Shown: positions 17,870 to 27,682 of the stretch, piece after piece
How positions within the stretch are numbered: position 1 is the first letter of the stretch
Layout of the letters: every line of letters begins with the position of its first letter
Assembly (NCBI GenBank): GCA_009919175.1
Contig: RGCL01000001.1
Span: 47,772 to 111,771, forward strand
DNA from: Betaproteobacteria bacterium
GTDB taxonomy: Bacteria; Pseudomonadota; Gammaproteobacteria; Burkholderiales; Burkholderiaceae_C
Length of the DNA: 64,000 bases
Direction: 5' to 3'
Made by a program: the position numbers and the translations under genes
The notes under the pieces: model-generated
The model's database searches: none
Seen by the model: the letters and a program-made list of their open reading frames with translations, nothing else
Told to the model about the DNA's origin: nothing

Positions 17870-18712
17870 TCAAACCGTTTGCGGCCTGACAGGCTCGGTT
17901 TGGGGCATGCTCAATTGGGGCTGCATCAATTCAGGAGCGGGCTCCTGCGTGGATGCGGTGTTGGGGGCGCTTGGAACCTCGGGCGAGGCCAAGGCGGCGC
18001 TGCGCTCAACGCCGCGCTGGACCACGTCACGCGAAGCCACCAGGCTCGGGTCAGCCGTGTATTCGGCCGCCGCCAGCAAAGGTTTGGCCAAGCCCTGATC
18101 GGCCGCCTCCAGCACGGGACGCATCTCGGGCGGCAAGGCTGCAATGGGGCCGCCTGGCTCGGAATCGGCCGGGTGCTTGAGCAAATGGGTGGAATACGGC
18201 TCGGTGAGGGACAGGCCAGTTCGAGCGTAGAGCATGGAGATCACCTGATCGAGGTTTTGCTGAATGCGCAAATAACTGTCCTCGGGCTTGGTGGCGAAAT
18301 CCTCACCCGCCTGATAGAGGCTGGCCAGATGGTGAACTGGAATCCAGGACTCCACTTTGCCCCTGGGCGTGGGCACCATGCGGTTGTTGGTGGGCATGCC
18401 AGGGCGATTGCGTCGCCCATCCTGGTAGCCCTCGGCAAAAGTGGCTTCAATGTGCTGACGCAGCACGGGCTCGTAATGCACACGCAAGTCATTGACCAGC
18501 TTGAGGTCCAAGCCAGGCAAGGGAATGCCGCTCATGGCATCCCACAGGGTTTTGCCCTGCAACTCGCCAAACAGGCCATCGCTGTAGATCTTTGGCTTGT
18601 CAGCGGGCACGGAGGCCGCATAAATCGTGTTGACCTTGTCGATCAGGTACAAGGCCAGGATGACGGCCAGCAAGACCCCCCAGGCCGTGAACAACTGGAA
18701 GAATCCGTTCAT
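17870..18712 (-). CDS. Hypothetical membrane-anchored protein of the flhA-flhF-flhG-fliA operon
   Basis: 280 aa; N-terminal TM FFQLFTAWGVLLAVILALYLIDKVN; overlaps fliA stop by 4 bp; no family recognised. Confidence 0.8.
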   Translation of the reverse strand: MNGFFQLFTAWGVLLAVILALYLIDKVNTIYAASVPADKPKIYSDGLFGELQGKTLWDAMSGIPLPGLDLKLVNDLRVHYEPVLRQHIEATFAEGYQDGRRNRPGMPTNNRMVPTPRGKVESWIPVHHLASLYQAGEDFATKPEDSYLRIQQNLDQVISMLYARTGLSLTEPYSTHLLKHPADSEPGGPIAALPPEMRPVLEAADQGLAKPLLAAAEYTADPSLVASRDVVQRGVERSAALASPEVPSAPNTASTQEPAPELMQPQLSMPQTEPVRPQTV

Positions 18713-19476
18713 GAGACCTCCTGCCGCTGTTTGACTTTGGCTTTACCCGGCATCTCGATCTGGAGTTCACCGCGCAGTTTTTTCACCACGGTGGACAAGA
18801 TCTGGCTCACGCGAGATTCGGTGACCCCCAGGATTTCGCCAATCTCTTTGAGGTTGAGTTCCTCCACGTAATACAACTGCATGACCAGTTGTTCACGTTC
18901 TGGCAACTCGCTGATTTTTTCGGTGACGACGGCCATGAATTCGGCCTCTTCGACCTGCACATCTGGCTGTCGGGATTCGTCATCAGCCAGAGTCATGACC
19001 TCCTCGGCCACCACTTCCATGGAATAGGTTTCAAAGCGGTTGGCTTTGCCACGCTCTTTGTGGAAGGCATCGATGTCACGCCCCATGTGCTCGGCAATTT
19101 CAGCCTGCGTGGGGTTACGACCCAACTCGGCGGCCAGCACATGGACCGTTTCGTTGTGTTCCTTGTTGAAAGCCACCGCCGAGCGGGGCAGAAAGGACAG
19201 GCGGCGAACCTCGTCGAGCATGGCACCGCGCACACGGCTGTGCGCGAAGTTTTCGAACTCCACGCCCTTGCTCAGGTCAAAGGCGCGAGCGGCTTCGAGC
19301 AAACCCAGCGTTCCCACCTGAATGAGTTCATCGAGGTCCATGAAAGCCGGCACCCTGGCCTTGATGTGCAAAGCCACACGCTTGACCATGGCCAAGTGGG
19401 ACAACACCAATTCATCGGTGCTGGGCTGGCAGCTGGTCTGATAGTGACGGACTGGATTGAGCGCTCTCATGTTCAC
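18709..19476 (-). CDS. fliA: Flagellar sigma factor FliA (sigma-28)
   Basis: DELIQVGTLGLLEAARAFDLSKGVEFENFAHSRVRGAMLDEVR; region 4 LNLKEIGEILGVTESRVSQILSTVVKKLR. Confidence 0.96.
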   Translation of the reverse strand: MNMRALNPVRHYQTSCQPSTDELVLSHLAMVKRVALHIKARVPAFMDLDELIQVGTLGLLEAARAFDLSKGVEFENFAHSRVRGAMLDEVRRLSFLPRSAVAFNKEHNETVHVLAAELGRNPTQAEIAEHMGRDIDAFHKERGKANRFETYSMEVVAEEVMTLADDESRQPDVQVEEAEFMAVVTEKISELPEREQLVMQLYYVEELNLKEIGEILGVTESRVSQILSTVVKKLRGELQIEMPGKAKVKQRQEVS

Positions 19477-20294
19477 CTCGCTTGGCCCTGCATCAGCCGT
19501 TGCATGAAAAATTGAATGCCACCGGATGGTCCCTGAAGGGGACGCAATTCAGTGGTGAGTTCAGCCAGGCGACGAAAATCCCGCGCAGCTGCCGTGCCTG
19601 GAGCAAGCTCCAGAACCGATTGGTATTTCTTGAGGGCCGCGAGGACCATCTCATCTTCTTCAATGGCGGTGAGGTACTGGATGGAATGACCCAAAAACCT
19701 GACGCACACATCGTTGAGGCGCTGATACAGACGCCAACCCTGGGTTTGGGTTCGCACCGCGTTGGGCACCAGATAGATTTCGTCGAGCTTGAGCTCCTGG
19801 CTCATGACCTTGATGGTGCCGTAGGCATCGGCAATCGAGGACGGGTCGTCCTGAACCACGATGAAACGGCGCTGACAGGCCGCCAGGAAGGTGAGCACAG
19901 AAGGTGAAATGCCAGCGGCAACATCCACCACCAACACATCCAGATCCTGGGTGAGGGATTCGAAGGCTTGGACAATGCCAGCGGCTTGCAGATTGGACAA
20001 GGCCGCAAGCTCTTGCAAGCCCGAGGCTCCCGGCACCAGCAACACGCCCTGGCGGGTTTTGACCATGATCTCTTGCAGGGTTTTTTGCCCGCTCAGGAAA
20101 TGGCTCAGGTTGTATTCAGCCCTGGCACCCAGCGCAATTTGCGCGTTGGCCAGACCCAGGTCAGCATCGAACAGCATCACGCGCTGCCCCATCTGGCTCA
20201 ATGCCACGGCCAAGTTGACGGACACGGTGGTCTTGCCCACACCACCTTTGCCGCTGGCCACGCCGATCACCTGGGTTTGTTTGCTTTTGCTCAT
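19473..20294 (-). CDS. flhG: MinD-like ATPase FlhG/FleN
   Basis: VIGVASGKGGVGKTTVSVNLAVALSQMGQRVMLFDADLGLANAQIALG; between flhF and fliA. Confidence 0.93.
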   Translation of the reverse strand: MSKSKQTQVIGVASGKGGVGKTTVSVNLAVALSQMGQRVMLFDADLGLANAQIALGARAEYNLSHFLSGQKTLQEIMVKTRQGVLLVPGASGLQELAALSNLQAAGIVQAFESLTQDLDVLVVDVAAGISPSVLTFLAACQRRFIVVQDDPSSIADAYGTIKVMSQELKLDEIYLVPNAVRTQTQGWRLYQRLNDVCVRFLGHSIQYLTAIEEDEMVLAALKKYQSVLELAPGTAAARDFRRLAELTTELRPLQGPSGGIQFFMQRLMQGQAR

Positions 20295-20295
20295 G

Positions 20296-21588
20296 TCATG
20301 CTCTTGAAGTCGCCATGGAATGTTTAGGCGAGGGATGAATCATCATCGCACCGTCTGACTTCGATTGCACGATGGGCAAGCGATCAATCGCCTGATTCAC
20401 CAATGCCGACACGGCAAAGGGACGCTGCCAATCGCTCAAGCGCTCGCCGTGGCTGGCAGCATGAATGGCAATGGGGTTTTCACTCAGCATCTGAATGAGC
20501 GCCCAAGGCTGCTCGGATTCATCGAGCTTGCTGATGAACAGGCCCTGCCAGTTCACACCCGACTGCAACACCTTGGCCATGGAGACCTGGGAGGCATCGG
20601 CCATGATGACGGCATGGGCTTGCACCTGGGGATGAACCGACAGGATTTCATCAAAGCGTTCCTTGATGCCCATGCCCGGTGTGTCGATGAGGATGAGGCG
20701 GCTATGCGAGTGCTCATCGAGCAACAGGCGCAACATGCCAGGGTTGGTCGAACGCACACAGGACACGCCAGACTGGGAGCACAGCAACTGAGTCTGGTTC
20801 CAGGCGCCAGCGCGGTGATCCATGTGGCTGATCACCAGCACGTTTTCGCAATCCCACTCGGCGCTGGCCTGCGAGGCCCAACGCGCAACCATGGAGGACT
20901 TGCCGCTGCCAGACAGACCGCCAATGGCGTGAATGCCTTGCTGGGGCCAATCGCTGCGCTCGCGGTCGATGGCCGACTTGAGCATGTGAGAGAGGATAGC
21001 CACGCCCGACTCCAGGCTGGTGGAGTCCTTGAGGGCATCGATGAGCAAGGTGCGCAAGCCCACGGGCATGGCGGCTTCTTGCAAAGCCAGCTGCAAAGGC
21101 TCCAAGGATTCATGCAGCACCGGCCCTTGTTGCAAGGCCAATTGCTGGCTGATCTTGAATTCACGACGCAAGGTGGCCAGTTCTTCGCGGACCAAGGCCA
21201 CGATTTCCTGACCTCGCAAGGCTTCCTGATGGCGCGACAGCTCATCGGCGGCAAAGGCCGGCTTTTTGGTCGATGGGGCGGCCTTGAGGGCTGCACCTTG
21301 CGCGGCGGCTTGCTGACGCAAGGGCTTGGCCTCCTGGATTTCCTGTGCCAGCACATCCGAAAAGCTCGCATCGATGCGGCGCTCATAGGTCTTGGGGGTG
21401 ATCTGGATTTGCTCCGCCAGCGCCTGGTCCGCGCTCATCTCGGGGATGTCCACCGCCACGATGAGTTCGGTCTGCCCGCGCACGCGCGCCGATGAGATCA
21501 CCAGCACGTCCGGCCCGTACAAAGCCACGGCTTTGTCGTTGGCGGACTTGGTATCTTTGGCAAGGATTCGTTTGAGTTCCATGATCAC
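20296..21588 (-). CDS. flhF: Flagellar SRP-like GTPase FlhF
   Basis: ELKRILAKDTKSANDKAVALYGPDVLVISSARV; G-domain GLSGSGKSS, LILIDTPGMG, FISKLDES. Confidence 0.94.
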   Translation of the reverse strand: MIMELKRILAKDTKSANDKAVALYGPDVLVISSARVRGQTELIVAVDIPEMSADQALAEQIQITPKTYERRIDASFSDVLAQEIQEAKPLRQQAAAQGAALKAAPSTKKPAFAADELSRHQEALRGQEIVALVREELATLRREFKISQQLALQQGPVLHESLEPLQLALQEAAMPVGLRTLLIDALKDSTSLESGVAILSHMLKSAIDRERSDWPQQGIHAIGGLSGSGKSSMVARWASQASAEWDCENVLVISHMDHRAGAWNQTQLLCSQSGVSCVRSTNPGMLRLLLDEHSHSRLILIDTPGMGIKERFDEILSVHPQVQAHAVIMADASQVSMAKVLQSGVNWQGLFISKLDESEQPWALIQMLSENPIAIHAASHGERLSDWQRPFAVSALVNQAIDRLPIVQSKSDGAMMIHPSPKHSMATSRA

Positions 21589-21603
21589 TCTCTTGTTTCA
21601 AAC

Positions 21604-23730
21604 TCAGGCTGAAGTCGTTTGGGCATCGCGGCGCTGGGCGTCGACGGTTTGCACCACCTTGACGGATTGGTCATCCGGAATTTCGCTGTAGGACAGGACC
21701 GTGAGGTCGTTGACGCGATAGCGAACGGCTTTGGACAACCATCCACGGATGAGGGGCGAGACCACCAGCACAGCCGGCAATCCTTCTTCTTCCATTTGCA
21801 CGGCTGCGGACCGCAGCGAGGCAAACAGGCTCTCAGACAAACCCGGCTCCAGGATCACCGGCTGGCCAGGCTGGCTTTGTTGCAAAACGTTGTGCAACAA
21901 CTGCTCCAGCGACGGCGCCAGGGTCATGACCGACAAACTGTTTTGATCGTCCACCAGCGCCTGCATGATCATGCGACCCAGCTTGGGACGCACCGAGGCG
22001 GTCAAGGCTTCAGGATCGGTGGTGCGTGCACTCATTTCGGTGAGGGTCTCGGCAATGGTGCGCATATCGCGAATGGAAACGCCTTCGATGAGCAGGTTTT
22101 GCAGGACCTTGGTCACCGCACCCAGGCTGAGCTTGCCAGGGACCAGCTCTTCCACCAGTTTGGGCGACTTGGTGGCGAGCTTGTCCAGCAGCTGCTGCAC
22201 CTCGTCGTGGCTGAGCAAATCAGAGGCGTTTTCACGCAAGACCTTGTTGAGGTGTGTGGCCATGGCCGTGCTCGCATCCACCACGGTGTAACCCAGGGTG
22301 CGGGCGTGATCGCGCAACGACGGCTCGATCCAGACGGCCTCCAGGCCAAATGCGGGTTCGCGGGTGGGGATGCCGTCAAGCTCGCCATAAACGCGGCCTG
22401 GGTTGATGGCCAATTCACGACCCACCTTGATTTCGCCCTTGCCGCGCACCACGCCTTTGAGGACCACGTGATAGGTGTCGGGGTCCAGGTTCAGGTCGTC
22501 GCGGATGCGAACCGGTTGGACCAAAAAGCCCAATTCGGCAGACAGCTTTTTGCGCACGCCTTTGACGCGCCCCATGAGCTCGCCACCCGTTTCTGCATTG
22601 ACCAGGGGAATGAGGCCATAGCCAATGTCCAGGCCAATGAGGTCCACCTGATCCACATCGTCCCAGTCCAGTTCCTTGGGCGCTTGGGCAGCCGCCTCGG
22701 CAGAGGCTTGCTCCTCGGCCTTGGTCTCACTTTCCTTGCTCACTTCCTGGCGCACCAACATCAAACCCAGGGCAATGATGACCAGCGCCAGTGAAATGAA
22801 CATGGCGTGGGGCATGCCGGGCACCAGACCCAGAATGATCAGGATGCCGCCAGAAATGAAGAGGGCTGCCGGGTTGGAGACCTGGGAGAAGACCTGTTCT
22901 GACATGGACTCGGCCGTGGTCACGCGCGTCACGATGATGGCCGTTGCCAGCGACAGCAGCAGCGAGGGAATCTGTGCCACCAGGCCGTCACCAATGGTCA
23001 GCAAGGTGTAGATGCGACCTGCTTCGCCCACGGGCAGGTTGTGTTGGATCACGCCAATGGCCAGGCCGCCCACGATGTTGATGAGCAAAATCAGCAAGCC
23101 TGCAATGGCGTCACCGCTCACAAATTTGGAGGCACCGTCCATGGCACCAAAGAAGTCCGACTCTTGCGAGAGTTCTTCGCGGCGCTTTTTGGCGGTTTCC
23201 TGGTCGATGACGCCAGCATTGAGGTCGGCATCGATGGACATTTGTTTACCAGGCATGGCATCCAGGGTGAATCGGGCGTTCACTTCAGAGACCCGGCCAG
23301 CGCCCTTGGTCACCACGATGAAGTTGATGATCATCAAGATGGCAAAGATGATGAAACCCACCACATAGTTGCCGCCGATCACAAATTCGCCAAAGGCTGC
23401 GATCACCTGGCCGGCTGACTCATGGCCGGTGTGACCATTGACCAGGATGACGCGGGTGGATGCCACGTTCAGCGCCAGGCGCAGCATGGTGGCAAACAGC
23501 AATAAGGAAGGGAAGGACGAGAAATCCAGGGGATTGCGCGTCCCAATGGCCACCATGATGATCACCAGGCTGGCCACGATGTTGAAAGTGAACAGGAAAT
23601 CCAGCAACAAGGGCGGCAACGGCAAGACCAACATGGCCATGATCAACAGCACCAGCACTGGAATGCTCAGTGCGGTGTAGTCAAACTTGGCCAAGTTCTG
23701 TCGAATCGTCGACAGGGTCAGGGTGCTCAT
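21604..23730 (-). CDS. flhA: Flagellar export protein FlhA
   Basis: FHIPEP-family sequence: FVKGDAIAGL-like FVSGDAIAGLLILLINIVGGLAIGVIQ, TRPRDPVFGLEAVW-like TREPAFGLEAVWI; start set at MSTLTL. Confidence 0.96.
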   Translation of the reverse strand: MSTLTLSTIRQNLAKFDYTALSIPVLVLLIMAMLVLPLPPLLLDFLFTFNIVASLVIIMVAIGTRNPLDFSSFPSLLLFATMLRLALNVASTRVILVNGHTGHESAGQVIAAFGEFVIGGNYVVGFIIFAILMIINFIVVTKGAGRVSEVNARFTLDAMPGKQMSIDADLNAGVIDQETAKKRREELSQESDFFGAMDGASKFVSGDAIAGLLILLINIVGGLAIGVIQHNLPVGEAGRIYTLLTIGDGLVAQIPSLLLSLATAIIVTRVTTAESMSEQVFSQVSNPAALFISGGILIILGLVPGMPHAMFISLALVIIALGLMLVRQEVSKESETKAEEQASAEAAAQAPKELDWDDVDQVDLIGLDIGYGLIPLVNAETGGELMGRVKGVRKKLSAELGFLVQPVRIRDDLNLDPDTYHVVLKGVVRGKGEIKVGRELAINPGRVYGELDGIPTREPAFGLEAVWIEPSLRDHARTLGYTVVDASTAMATHLNKVLRENASDLLSHDEVQQLLDKLATKSPKLVEELVPGKLSLGAVTKVLQNLLIEGVSIRDMRTIAETLTEMSARTTDPEALTASVRPKLGRMIMQALVDDQNSLSVMTLAPSLEQLLHNVLQQSQPGQPVILEPGLSESLFASLRSAAVQMEEEGLPAVLVVSPLIRGWLSKAVRYRVNDLTVLSYSEIPDDQSVKVVQTVDAQRRDAQTTSA

Positions 23731-23803
23731 TGCGTGTTTTTCCTTGTTTTCTAGAACTATGGAATTCAAGTTGTGAGGACTGGGTCCCCGGTGCAAGGAT
23801 CAA

Positions 23804-23819
23804 TGCAAGCGATGTGCCA
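23804..23819 (-). promoter_or_regulatory. Sigma-54 promoter for flhA operon
   Basis: Minus strand TGGCACATCGCTTGCA, no mismatch to TGGCAYRNNNNTTGCW; 74 bp upstream of flhA ATG. Confidence 0.7.
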
Positions 23820-23891
23820 GCTTGGCCGACAGACCTGTCACGCTTCTTGCTTGATACCTGGCAACTTTCATTGGAACGGACACGAATTGCC

Positions 23892-25550
23892 ATGAATTTG
23901 TCGCCAAGCCAGATCAATCAGGCCAACCAAACTGCCAACCCCATTGATGCCAAACCCGCATCAAACCTGGGTTCGCCCGCTGCTGGGCGGGCGGTGGATG
24001 CGGGCTTGTTTGCAGACATCCTGTCTCGCCACTGGCAACACCTGGCCCAAAACGAGCGGCAAGAAGTTGCCGCCTCGGCCGATGCCACCTTTGCTGCAGT
24101 GGGTCGCTTGCCGGCCCAATCGGCACCTGCCCCTGTCAAGCCGGCTCAGGAACCCACGCAAGATTCAGACCGCGTAGACGACGCCGCACAAGCCCGCTCA
24201 GATCAGGCGGATGCTGCCGAAGATGCCGCACGGGCCAACGACCGCGCCCATCCTGCTGCAGCCTGGCGTGCCGATGCGCACACCGCCCTGGATGCCGGAC
24301 GACTGCCCCAGGTGCCTGAGCATCTGCTCAATTTGAGTCTGAGTTCATCCCCACAAGCCCAGATGACCAACGACGGCTTGCTCGTCATGCCGCTGGGCGA
24401 ACGCATCAACATCGTCACCACGCCCCAGCCCCAGGTCAACGCCCAAAGCGTGGCCGACTTTGCACGCAGCATGGGCATGAACGAGTTGCAAATCGAACAA
24501 CTCTTTGGCGCCCAGGCCACGGTGGTCACCGCTTCAGATGACACGCTCAGCACCCTGGATCGGCTCACGGCCAATGGCTCCACTGGTGCACTGCCCCTGG
24601 CGAACTCCAGCAATGCCACGGGCTTGCTGATGCAGACCAACGCCACCAGTTCCAGCCCGGTGAGCATGACCCAGCAGGCCAACCCCCTCTCCACCCTGGC
24701 CTCGCTCAACGCCCTGGGCCATAGCACCCTGAGCGCACCCCTTGCAGCTCAGGCTGCCGATGCGGCACAGGGCAAATCCAGCCCCACCTTGCCCACAGCC
24801 ACCTCGGTTGATGTGCTCACCATCATGGAGGCCGACTTCACCCCCGAAGTGTGGCAAGCCCTGCAATCGCGGGTGGGCGCCAATGGTCAAAACGGTCAAC
24901 CCGGCTTCAATGCCAACGGCTCGGCGGCTTTGGCCATGCCCAACACCAGCGCTGCCATGAACCTGGGCACCGATTCAGCCAGCCCAACGCCCGTGGGTGG
25001 TCTGGTCACAGGTGCCATGGTGGGCCAAGGCATGAACCGCGGCCAGGCTCAAGCCACGTTGCCGAGCAGCCTCAATGCCAACCCACTGGATCCGCAAGAG
25101 GCCTATGACGAACTCAACCAAAAGTTCACAAGCGAGTTGGCCTCTCGCATCCACCAGCAAATCAATTCCGGCGAATGGAAGATGAAATTTGCCCTCAAGC
25201 CAGCCAGCCTCGGCCATTTGGACGTGCAACTGGAAATGCGGGATGGCAAACTCTCGGCTGTGTTTCAAACCGACAATGCGATGACTCAGGATTTGCTGAG
25301 CACCGGCAGTCAGCGTCTGAAGGAAGCACTCGCCCAGCTTGGTCATTCCAACGCCTCCGTCTGGGTCGGGTCCGGTGGCGCTGGCCAGTCTCAGGGGCAA
25401 GGTCAGGGCCGTGGCCCATCCACCCCCCCGCCGGCGCCTCATGGAATGAGCGCCTCATCCGATTCATCCAGTGGGTCCAACGTCACCACCGTGGCGAACC
25501 GGTCTGCTGGCTCATCCCAGTCATCCACACATTTGGACTTGTTCGCCTGA
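23892..25550 (+). CDS. fliK: Flagellar hook-length control protein FliK
   Basis: C-terminal SGEWKMKFALKPASLGHLDVQLEMRDGKLSAVFQTDNAMTQDLLSTGSQRLKEAL; upstream of fliL-M-N. Confidence 0.92.
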   Translation: MNLSPSQINQANQTANPIDAKPASNLGSPAAGRAVDAGLFADILSRHWQHLAQNERQEVAASADATFAAVGRLPAQSAPAPVKPAQEPTQDSDRVDDAAQARSDQADAAEDAARANDRAHPAAAWRADAHTALDAGRLPQVPEHLLNLSLSSSPQAQMTNDGLLVMPLGERINIVTTPQPQVNAQSVADFARSMGMNELQIEQLFGAQATVVTASDDTLSTLDRLTANGSTGALPLANSSNATGLLMQTNATSSSPVSMTQQANPLSTLASLNALGHSTLSAPLAAQAADAAQGKSSPTLPTATSVDVLTIMEADFTPEVWQALQSRVGANGQNGQPGFNANGSAALAMPNTSAAMNLGTDSASPTPVGGLVTGAMVGQGMNRGQAQATLPSSLNANPLDPQEAYDELNQKFTSELASRIHQQINSGEWKMKFALKPASLGHLDVQLEMRDGKLSAVFQTDNAMTQDLLSTGSQRLKEALAQLGHSNASVWVGSGGAGQSQGQGQGRGPSTPPPAPHGMSASSDSSSGSNVTTVANRSAGSSQSSTHLDLFA

Positions 25551-25573
25551 TCCAGGCATCGAAGGAGTAATTC

Positions 25574-26158
25574 ATGGCAACCGCAGCCCCAGAAGCAACC
25601 GAAGGCAATGACGAAGCCCCCAAAAAGAAAAAGCCGATCCTCTTGATCGCAGGCGTCGCCGTTGGCGTCATCGTTTTACTCGTTGGCGTGGTGTTTGGCA
25701 CTTTGTTCTTCTCAGGCTACTTCGAGAAGAAAGCCGAAATGGCCGCCATGGAAAAGCTCGATGAGCTCGAAGCGGCAGCCACCAAAGCCCGCGACGAAGC
25801 GCCGGTGAAGATCAAGAAAGAAGCGCCCGAGGAAACTCGCTTCGAGAAGAACTACATGCAAATGGACAAGGAGTTGATGACCAACATCACCGGCTCCAAG
25901 AAAGTGATGGTCGTTCAAGTGGCCCTCATGACCCATTACGACCAGCGCGTGTTCGACAACGTCAAAAAGCATGACTTCGCCATCCGCTCGTCCATGCTCG
26001 ATGTCTTGCGTCAAACCACCGAAGCCGAGCTCGCACGCTCGGACTTTCGCAAGAACCTGGCCGAAAAACTCAAGGTCGTCATGAACGAAGTGCTCGAGAA
26101 AAACGAGGATTTCGGTGGCATTGAAGACGTCTTCTTCACCTCCTTTGTGGTGCAGTGA
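25574..26158 (+). CDS. fliL: Flagellar basal-body-associated protein FliL
   Basis: Single TM near N-terminus; C-term RSDFRKNLAEKLKVVMNEVLEKNEDFGGIEDVFFTSFVVQ. Confidence 0.92.
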   Translation: MATAAPEATEGNDEAPKKKKPILLIAGVAVGVIVLLVGVVFGTLFFSGYFEKKAEMAAMEKLDELEAAATKARDEAPVKIKKEAPEETRFEKNYMQMDKELMTNITGSKKVMVVQVALMTHYDQRVFDNVKKHDFAIRSSMLDVLRQTTEAELARSDFRKNLAEKLKVVMNEVLEKNEDFGGIEDVFFTSFVVQ

Positions 26159-27156
26159 CCATGACCACCGCGACCGGATTGCTCACCCCTGAGGAGATCT
26201 CGGCCTTGACCGAGGCCGTCAAGGACGGGAGCATTGAAACCGATACCGGCTTCAACACCAAGTTGAAGGTGCGCAAGCACGACCTCGCCAGCGAGAACTC
26301 CAGCCTTGGCGTGAACGTGTCGTCCATCGACATGATCAACGAGCGCTTCATCCGCATGTTCCGTCTGGGCTTGCTTGAAGTGCTGCGCACCACCCCGCGC
26401 GTGAACCCCACGCGCGTGCAAATCACCAAATTTGGCGATTACCTCAAGACCCTCAAAGCGCCTTTGTCGGTCAACACGGTGCGCATGAACCCGCTGCGGG
26501 GCTTTTCGGTGGTCATCATCGATCCCAACGTGGTGTTCAGCTCACTCGACAGTTTTTTTGGTGGCTATGGCAAGGGCGTGGGTGAGCTGCCACCCGGCCG
26601 GTTGTTCACGCCCACCGAATCGCGCATCATCTCCATCATCCTCGAAGTGTTCTTTCGTTCACTCAAGGATGCATGGTCGCCCGTCATGGACATCGATTGC
26701 GAGCATGTCAGCTCGGAAATCAATCCCCATTTCGCGCAAATTGCCGACGAAGGCGATCTGGTGGTGCTCAGCCGCTTTGAGTCCGATGGGGTCAGCGGCG
26801 CCAAAGGCTTCATCGATCTGGTCTATCCCTACGCCACGCTCAAACCTTTGCGCGAGCTCCTGCGCAACCGCGTGCAAACGGGAGACGGCAACGAGGAATC
26901 CGACAAAGTCTGGCGCGAAGACCTGGCCATTGCCGTGGGCGACGCCCTCATCGACATCAAGGTGGACATGGGTCATGTCAAAACCACCCTGCACCACCTT
27001 CGCACCATGAAAGAGGGCGACTTGCTCTTCTTCAAAAAACCCGAGCTCGCGCAACTGCAGGCTCAAGGCGTTCCAGCATTTGGCGTCACCGTTGGCAACC
27101 GGGGTTCCAGCGTGGCCGTGCGCGTCGAAAAACAACTTGTCCCGGGTCACATCTGA
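26155..27156 (+). CDS. fliM: Flagellar motor switch protein FliM
   Basis: LLTPEEISALTEAV; FIRMFRLGLLEVLRTTPRVNPTRVQITKFGDYLKTL; FTPTESRIISIILEV. Confidence 0.96.
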   Translation: MTMTTATGLLTPEEISALTEAVKDGSIETDTGFNTKLKVRKHDLASENSSLGVNVSSIDMINERFIRMFRLGLLEVLRTTPRVNPTRVQITKFGDYLKTLKAPLSVNTVRMNPLRGFSVVIIDPNVVFSSLDSFFGGYGKGVGELPPGRLFTPTESRIISIILEVFFRSLKDAWSPVMDIDCEHVSSEINPHFAQIADEGDLVVLSRFESDGVSGAKGFIDLVYPYATLKPLRELLRNRVQTGDGNEESDKVWREDLAIAVGDALIDIKVDMGHVKTTLHHLRTMKEGDLLFFKKPELAQLQAQGVPAFGVTVGNRGSSVAVRVEKQLVPGHI

Positions 27157-27167
27157 AAGGTTGAACC

Positions 27168-27590
27168 ATGTCCGAAGAAACACAAGACGTCCAAAAAGAC
27201 GAAGCCGCTGCAGCCGATGCCGCAGCTGAGGCTCAGCCCGTTGCCCTGGCCACGGAACAAGCCCATGCCACGGTTGGCGAGGATTTAGACCCGCTGCCCA
27301 CGGCCAGGGATTTCGAGGAAAGCTCGCCCAACAACATCAACCCCGAGGTGTTGAAGAACATCACGGTGAATTTGTCGATTGAAGTGGGCCGCACCCAAAT
27401 CAAGATCAAAGACCTCATGCGCCTGACCCAGGGCAGCGTGGTCGAACTCGATCGCATTGCAGGTGAACCGCTTGACCTGCTGGTCAACAACACCGTGGTT
27501 GCCCAGGGTGAAGTGGTGCTGGTCAACGATCGTTATGGCATTCGCCTCACCCGCGTGGTGCCGTCGACCGAACGACTCAAGTCGCTGTGA
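27168..27590 (+). CDS. fliN: Flagellar motor switch protein FliN
   Basis: LSIEVGRTQIKIKDLMRLTQGSVVELDRIAGEPLDLLVNNTVVAQGEVVLVNDRYGIRLTRVV. Confidence 0.96.
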   Translation: MSEETQDVQKDEAAAADAAAEAQPVALATEQAHATVGEDLDPLPTARDFEESSPNNINPEVLKNITVNLSIEVGRTQIKIKDLMRLTQGSVVELDRIAGEPLDLLVNNTVVAQGEVVLVNDRYGIRLTRVVPSTERLKSL

Positions 27591-27639
27591 TCAGCGCCGA
27601 TTCCTGTAGCTGAAGTAACACTCTCCAAGTGTGCACCTC

Positions 27640-27670
27640 GCCGAGGGCCAAACGCCCTCGGCTTTTTTTT
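27640..27670 (+). terminator. Rho-independent terminator after fliN
   Basis: GCCGAGGGC-CAAAC-GCCCTCGGC followed by T8. Confidence 0.9.
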
Positions 27671-27682
27671 GACCCGGTTATC

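Noticed and set aside
20365-22794. Two long plus-strand ORFs opposite flhF and flhA
   Set aside because: Shadow ORFs of flhF/flhA, no start context or domains
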